Assembly: GCA_015680685.1 (NCBI GenBank)
Contig: MNCI01036463.1
Span: 465,722 to 529,721, forward strand
Origin: Gnetum montanum
Taxonomy: Eukaryota; Streptophyta; Gnetopsida; Gnetales; Gnetaceae
Length of the DNA stretch: 64,000 nt
Reading direction: 5' to 3'
Position numbers and translations under genes: made by a program. Shown piece after piece: positions 58,409-64,000 of this stretch. The notes beneath the pieces were generated by a model. That model made no database searches. It saw nothing but the letters and a program-made list of their open reading frames with translations, and was not told where the DNA came from. Within the stretch, counting starts at the first letter, position 1; every line of letters begins with the position of its first letter.

Positions 58409-59472
58409 TGAGGATCATTGAACTTAGAAGGGGGGGGGGATGAAAAAGTTTCCCAAATAAAAATTCTCTAACACAAAGCACACACCAATTTTAAGATGGT
58501 TCCCCAACTTGGATAGTCCACACTCGGAGGATAGTTCGCAAGCACACCTTTAGACTTTATTCCTTTCAAATTGTGGTTTGAAGGGTACCACACCCTATAC
58601 AAGCTCTATCCTCTACTCTAAAGTGATTTGATACCATAAATCCACTCAAACCCCACAAGGTTTAGACAAGCTTAGAATGTGGTTTCAAGGATCCCACTAC
58701 CTTTACAACTTGAGCTTCACTCCAAAGTGTTGTGGTGCTATACCAACACTGAATCCAGTAGGATCTTGACAAGCTCAAGAATGATTCCTTCTTACAAAAA
58801 TCACATCAACCCCATAGGGCAACAAAAGAGACTTATTATCACAAAAAATGAATGCAACTAAGTTTGCTAATCCTTATACTTTAAGGCATAACTCACTTTG
58901 ACCAATTATAATAGACAAAAGACATTCAATGAGGAACAACAATGATTGCTAGATGATTTACAATTGATAGTACAAAAGCTTGCACATTTCCCAATGAAAA
59001 TAAAGTCTTCTTATAAACAATATGTTTCCAAAATTACCTCAAAATTCATGTAATGGCTAACTAATAGTCACTAGAGATATCTTTCTGTAATTGACCTTCA
59101 TTCTAGAAAGATGTTTTTCTACATTTGACCTTCATTCTGCAAAGACGTCTTCTTCGCATGAACGATGTCTTTCTATCCCAAAAGACATCTTCTATTTTCC
59201 AAAGACATCTTCTCCTGTGCTACCTTCAATTCTACAATGACGTCTTTTGTTTCTTAGAGATGTCTTTCTTTAGCTCCCTTTGTCCTTTGAAATCTTTGTT
59301 CATTATCAATGTTCTTTGAACTTCTACATGTCTTCTTGTCTTAATCCAAGTTCTTTATGATGTCTTTATGAAGTTCTTATCCACACATAATCCTTCCCTA
59401 TAAACAAAACACCACACAAACATCCTATGTTCTCCATTTTCCTTAAGGTTTTGACATACAAAAAGGTTAACA
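58409..59472 (-). repeat. 5' LTR of the copia element (1064 bp)
   Basis: On the minus strand it starts TGTTAACC and ends ATGATCCTCA, next to the primer site, TG...CA as required. The region 59060-59280 is packed with agatgtctttc/agacatcttc words, in the U3 half. A run of ten G on the plus strand lies at 58431-58439. Confidence 0.82.
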
Positions 59473-59473
59473 C

Positions 59474-59866
59474 TTGGATCACTTGAGGAGATTATATCTT
59501 AAATTAGAGAAGGAAAATTTGGTAACCAATGTGAAGAAGAGTCATTTCCTCAAGAAAGAGATCACATACTTGGGACATGTGATTTCTAAAAATAAAATTC
59601 AAATAGAAGCTACCAAGGTAAGAGCTATTAGAGATTGGCCAAATCCTAAAAATTTGAAGGATGTAAGATCATTTCTTAATTTATTAGGTTTTTATTTGAG
59701 GTTCATAAGAAATTTTAGTGGTATTTCTTGGCCTATGTTTACTTTTCTAAAGAAAAATAAAGATTTCAGATGGGATGATAAAATCCAAAGAAGCTTTGTC
59801 TTGTTGAAGGAAAAAATCACCAATGAACTAATGCTTGTAATTCTAGATTTCCAAAAGCTTTTTTAG
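59474..59866 (+). pseudogene. Gypsy RT/RNase H junction, open fragment
   Basis: 130-residue open frame: MDHLRRLYLKLEKENLVTNV, KKSHFLKKEITYLGHVISKN, DVRSFLNLLGFYLRFIRNFS, FRWDDKIQRSFVLLKEKITN. This is the RT thumb (K--F----V-YLGHVIS) and the tether to RNase H (W------FE-LK). The RNase H catalytic residues downstream are lost in shifted frames. Confidence 0.9.
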
Positions 59867-60329
59867 GTAGAGAGGGTTGCAAGTGGACTTGTTATTTGAG
59901 GGGTACTTTCAAAGAAGTTAGGACTATTACTTTCTTTTCAAATAAGTTGAATGTGCCAAGATAAAAATATAGTGTATATGAGAAGGATTTGTATGCTATT
60001 CTTCAAGAAATTAATCATTGGAGGCATTACTTGTTGCTAAGGAGTTTACTTTGATGGCAGACCACAAAGCACTTTAGTTTCTAAATTCCCAAAAGAATTT
60101 GAGTGCTAAACACATGAAGTGAATTGTATAATTCGAAGAGTTTAAAGCACAAAAAGTGAAAAAGCCAATGTGGTAACTGATTCATTGTCTAGGATGCATG
60201 TGTTGAATTTCAACATGCATCATGTGGAAGGTATGGGTGATTTTACTGATTTGTATGAAAATGATTTAGATTCTGGGTAGGTTTGGAAAAGCCTCAAGAA
60301 ACCATTGTTGAGAAGGATAGACCAATGGA

Positions 60330-61110
60330 AGGACTATCATATTTAAGATGAACTATTATTTAAGAATAGAAATATATATGTTCCTAATTATGATTTTAGA
60401 AAAAAATATTTTATTTAAAAAGCATTGAGATGTCATGGAAAGTCATATGCACAAAGATAAAACATTAGAACCTATGGGTAGGTACTATTTTTGTCTTGGA
60501 ATGGTGTCTGAATTTTCCAAATTTGCAAAAGAATGTTTGACAAGTCAAAAATCCAAAGGAGGTAAAGAAGTTGATGGACATTATATGCCTTTATCAATTC
60601 TCAAGGGTCCATGTGAAAGTGTGTCAATGGACTTTATGTGTGGGATTTCAAAGAATGAAAGTGGAAATGATGCTATCTTTGTTATGGTGAATAGGTTCTC
60701 CAAGATGGCACACTTCATTTTATGCAAAAAGGTGAGTGATGCTTCTCATGTTACAAATTTATTTTTCTAGCATGTTATGAAGTTGCATGGAATTCCTTTG
60801 AATATTGTTAGTTATAGAGGCTTAAAGTTCACTAGTCATTTTTGGAGGTCCTTTTGAAAAATTTAAGGAACAAAGTTGAATTGTTCTAGTGCATATCATC
60901 CATAATTTGATGATCAAATGGAGGTGGTTAATAAATCGTTGTTGAATATTTTAAAGTGTTTATGTGATGGACAACCCAATAAGTACTAAAATTTATCATG
61001 TCATGCTGAATTTTCTTTCAATAATGCTTTTCATGTTGACATTGGAAAAGGTCCATTTAAGGTAAATTATGGTTTTTGTCCAAAGATACTGAAAAATGTA
61101 AGAAGATTTG
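60330..61110 (+). pseudogene. Gypsy integrase, broken
   Basis: Blocks MPLSILKGPCESVSMDFMCG and ISKNESGNDAIFVMVNRFSK match the integrase start (P---W--ISMDFI-GLP------D-I-VVVDR-SK): the first Asp is kept. KLHGIPLNIVSYRGLKFTSH carries Tyr for the second catalytic Asp (V-DRD--F-S-FW). SAYHP-FDDQMEVVNKSL keeps the Glu. Stops at several places. Confidence 0.85.
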
Positions 61111-61540
61111 AGGAAGAAGCTTAACTAAGTGCTAAATTTGTGCAAGAGATGAGGGATCTTCATGCATAAGTGAAACAAAATCTTGAGAAGATGGATAAAG
61201 AGAGAGTCCTCAAGAGGAATAGGGTAAGTAGAAGCCTAACATTACTATTGATGATCTAGTTTGGACACACTTGAAGAAGAAGAGGTTGAGAGGTGTTAAC
61301 TTCTCTAAGTTGAAAGCCAAGAAGATGGGTCATTTTAAAATAAAGGACAAAATTAATGATAATGCTTTTGAAATTGACTTATCAAATGATGTGGGTATCA
61401 CTTTTGTGTTTAATGTTGTAGATCTTGTGCATTTCCATGAATGATAGATAATGAAACCATATAGGATGACATTACTGAGTTGAAGGGGATTATTGATAGG
61501 TCCAAGCCTTCAACGAAGAGGAACGAAATTGTACTAAAAA

Positions 61541-61689
61541 GGAGGGAAGTTTCTAGCACTGATGGAGTGGAGAGGTTTGAGTACTTGATCCATTGAAAAG
61601 ATCAATCTACTAATGATGTTGTATGGATCCATGAGAGTAAACTTGTTAAGTGGAAAGTCACTTGTACTCCTACTCTCTTATTCACATAA
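61541..61689 (+). pseudogene. Chromodomain-like C-terminus of the gypsy integrase
   Basis: KRREVSSTDGVERFEYLIH then stop, then KDQSTNDVVWIHESKLVKW. It fits the chromodomain pattern -R-----G---EYLVKWKG----D-TWE-E--L. The stop replaces the Trp of V-W-K (TGG to TGA). Such domains target chromovirus insertion to chromatin marks. The product terminates at 61687-61689. Confidence 0.8.
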
Positions 61690-61699
61690 GTTCACTTTT

Positions 61700-62158
61700 T
61701 GAAGGATGGGAGAGCTAGTATAGGAACACCTCTTCTAATCCACTCTATATTCCCTTACAGATGATTTTTGTAGGTTTTGGATACTAGAAAGATGTTTGGG
61801 AGGGCCAAGAGACATCTTGGTTAAGAGCTGAACCTTCACAAGAGGCATCTGGGAAGTGCTGGAGAGATCTAGCTTGTTGTAGAGACATCTCTAGAAAGAT
61901 ATCTTTCTTACACCAAAGATGTTTCCAATATGACATTTCTTCCTAGAGAGAGACATCTATCTTAAATGTGGGTTTTGATAGAAAGACATCTCTCTAAGCT
62001 GCAAGATCACCCATACAACTAGGGAAAGATTCAAGTTGGTAGTTCAAAAGTAGAAAACAATCAAAAAAGAGAAGAAAAGGATAGAAACAACTAGGAATCC
62101 TTAAATTGAGCTTGAGGAAATATTTCTAGGATTCTCGTCTTCAATTTTTAATAGATAC
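61700..62158 (+). repeat. Partial 3' LTR of the chromovirus
   Basis: It follows the polypurine-like tract. Rich in agagacatct/gaaagatgt words from 61780 to 62000. It is interrupted by element D at about 62160. The exact 5' border is not defined. Confidence 0.55.
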
Positions 62159-62159
62159 T

Positions 62160-63187
62160 AATGAGTGGCGAGGTACCCCTACACTCAACCATATGAATAC
62201 GAGCATGCACACGCGATCTGGTCGAACTCTGTAGACTAAATGCCTTAACACCACAAGAAACACTTGGGGTTAATCGTTCGTTGTCTTCCCAGGCTTGCTT
62301 GTAGGTGTCACGGTGTATGGTTAAGCAAGTTTGAGGTATATGATTTTTTTGGTATTTTTTAGTTTATCTCCTAAGCTATGAGGGAAAGGGTTGAGAGACT
62401 AACTAACTCTAACTAATGTCTTAAGTCTAAATTAACTAGCGTCAGCATCCGTTCCCACTTACCGGACACACCCTGAACTATGCAACTATGGCTACCAAAC
62501 GCTAACCGTTACTAGGATCACCACACGTAACGCAAGTGCTCGAAGTGGTCGTATTGAGGCACCTATTTAGCCTAAGTGTGATAAGCATCCAATTCCTTGG
62601 CTAGCCATACACACCCGTGGATGCTCGTAGCCAAGTCGTACTTATCACATGTTCTAGCCTAGCGATGAGCAGCCGATTCCTTAACTAGCCGTACACATTG
62701 GACTACTACTGGGATCACCAAGCGTAGATCTTGGAATACGCTACTGGGTTACCAAGCAGCCAATGCTCGTAGTTAAGTCGTACTCATGCGTTGCGACAAG
62801 CAGCCGATTCCTTGATTAGCCGTACACATCCGTAGATGCTCATAATCAAGTCGTACTTGTGCGCACTAGGAAAGCAATAAATAAATAACAATAAATAAAA
62901 CCATGTGCTGCAAGATTTATCCAATCAAGTTTGTCTTTATTGCTGTACACAACTTGGGTTCAGGTTACAAGCTGCTTGAATAAAGAGTCGTTCACTCTAG
63001 GACTCCTACTGCGGGCACATGGGAAAAATTCTAACTCTAGAGTGATCAATCTGCCAGAGCTTCGCTACTTCTAGCTAGGATTCGAAAATGAGGGGAGTGT
63101 TGCCTCTTATTTATAGATATGGCGGCGGACCGCGATATTGCAGGGAAAGACACGATATCGCGGCACTATGCATGTCGCGTCTCATCA
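62160..63187 (-). repeat. 3' LTR of element D (about 1028 bp)
   Basis: The plus-strand start atgagtggcgaggtacccct and the end gcgtctcatca match the LTRs of element C; the first two bases are altered. Inside, a block gcagccgattccttga-tagccgtacaca recurs several times at 62570-62830, expanding the R/U5 half. U3 keeps cgatattgc and cgatatcgcgg words near 63130-63160. Confidence 0.87.
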
Positions 63188-64000
63188 TACCCCCATGACT
63201 AAATGAAAACTCGTCCTCGAGTTCCTTACAATAATATCAGGTAGGTATGGGATTATTGAGGGGAATGGAACTAATGGGATGACATGTGAACGTGTCTTTA
63301 TTACAAGACTTGACAAAACTGGTGTTCATGACAACAAGGGTGAACACCTTATTACAATGACATCAGGCCACATTTGGCAACTGAGAGAGAAAAGAAGAGA
63401 GAGAATAGAAGAGAAGAAGAAGAAGAGTTTTGTTGCTGCCAATGCCTAGATTGCGTCTTTCGTTGTCCATCCGTAAGTGCATTATCGATCCTGCTCCGTG
63501 CACAGCTGCTTTAGTGCTACTCCATTCCAAGTGTTTGCTCCAGATCCATTTCGTTGTTGTATGATTGCCATCTGCACACACAACACAATCATATATTAGC
63601 AAGGGTAATTGAATCATTAAGTAAATAATACCTTGCTTCAGTTTAGGTTCATTGGCTAGGTTGTGGTATGGCTGATATGGATCCGGGAAAATGTAGATGA
63701 TGACTACCGAAGGTATAGGGGTTAGGAAGAAAAATGAAAAAATCCGGGACTTAGGAGAAAAATCAAAAAAGTGGGCCCCGTACCCCCATGACTAATCGCG
63801 TACCGCCGGTAGCGTTAGAAATGGAAAAGGAAAAGGAGTAAGAAAGATAGGTGAAAAGGGACAACTATGGCATCGGTGAAATGGATGTCAAGATAGAAAT
63901 GAACAAAAATAAAATTAATTGCAAAAATGTTAAGGAAAAGAAGTTAACTAATGTTCCAAATAGGAATGTCAGTGGGTCCTCCCCAAAGCAGGCTCATGCC
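63188..64000 (-). mobile_element. Element D internal region, 3' end; continues past the window
   Basis: It begins with the polypurine tract tacccccatgactaaatg (reverse complement) at 63188. It carries a short minus-strand ATG at 63571 right after TGTGCAG, a second polypurine-like run near 63782-63800, and gtgggtcctccccaaagcag at 63971, which element C has at 50190. The distance between these landmarks is about 0.8 kb here against 3.9 kb in C, so most of ORF2 is gone. No other gene is supported. Confidence 0.78.

Larger units (their letters stand above)
59473..61689 (+). mobile_element. Ty3/gypsy chromovirus remnant (RT end to chromodomain)
   Basis: It begins flush with the copia LTR, so its 5' part was cut away or displaced. 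Order: RT thumb and connection (59473-59866), worn RNase H (about 59880-60200), integrase zinc-finger region and core (about 60330-61100), and a chromodomain-like end (about 61541-61689). A purine-rich tract gaaggatgggagag near 61701 and the start of a 3' LTR follow. Stops are scattered throughout. Confidence 0.88.

Noticed and set aside
44990-61689. Joining the gag at 45 kb and the chromodomain pol at 59.5 kb into one element
   Set aside because: The LTR-like sequence near 43.6-44.2 kb does not resemble the 3' LTR start at 61.7 kb, and more than 4 kb of mixed sequence lies between. They are more safely treated as two elements.

Overview
This is a plant nuclear window, most likely from a gymnosperm and plausibly a conifer. 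It holds one host gene and a deep layer of old, mutated transposable elements. The organism call rests on four things: a nine-exon host gene stretched over more than 22 kb by two transposon-filled introns, densely nested LTR elements, many stop-ridden remnants, and a Penelope-like GIY-YIG fragment, a class reported in conifers. It is inference. No bacterial gene, tRNA, rRNA or CRISPR array was seen.

1-24 kb: the host gene lies on the minus strand. Its nine recognisable coding exons (358-22608) form a continuous 799-codon reading frame. The protein resembles the SPT20-domain protein PHYTOCHROME-DEPENDENT LATE-FLOWERING (PHL, SPT20-like) of Arabidopsis. The 3' part of the gene lies beyond position 1. 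Intron 1 (about 10.5 kb) holds a decayed LINE and a Merlin/ISXO2-type DNA transposon whose inverted repeats are still visible. Intron 4 (about 7.8 kb, with an apparent GC donor) holds a 5'-truncated LINE with a clear 12-bp target duplication and a Penelope-like fragment. Upstream of the first exon is a long, nearly perfect hairpin.

24-30 kb: AT-rich debris with tandem repeats, a Helitron/PIF1 helicase tail, a subtilisin-like protease pseudogene carrying five in-frame TAG stops, and a DUF4283-like LINE ORF1 fragment.

30-64 kb: nested LTR retrotransposons. A Ty1/copia remnant (minus) is interrupted by a Ty3/gypsy element A (plus), which has gag, protease and integrase but no visible reverse transcriptase. 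Element A is followed by element B (plus), a gag-bearing relative without pol. A third relative, element C (minus, 45385-54220), is complete from LTR to LTR with a 5-bp target duplication and sits inside another gypsy gag. A fourth, element D (minus), enters the window at its right edge. B and C carry gag plus a second, coiled-coil-containing ORF and no pol. They look like non-autonomous derivatives that could have been mobilised by an A-like relative. A second copia element and a chromodomain gypsy tail lie between C and D.

Assembly gaps (720 N at 39616-40335, single N at 6399 and 43480) disturb three of the elements. All element ORFs contain stops or frameshifts; only the host gene reads as intact.
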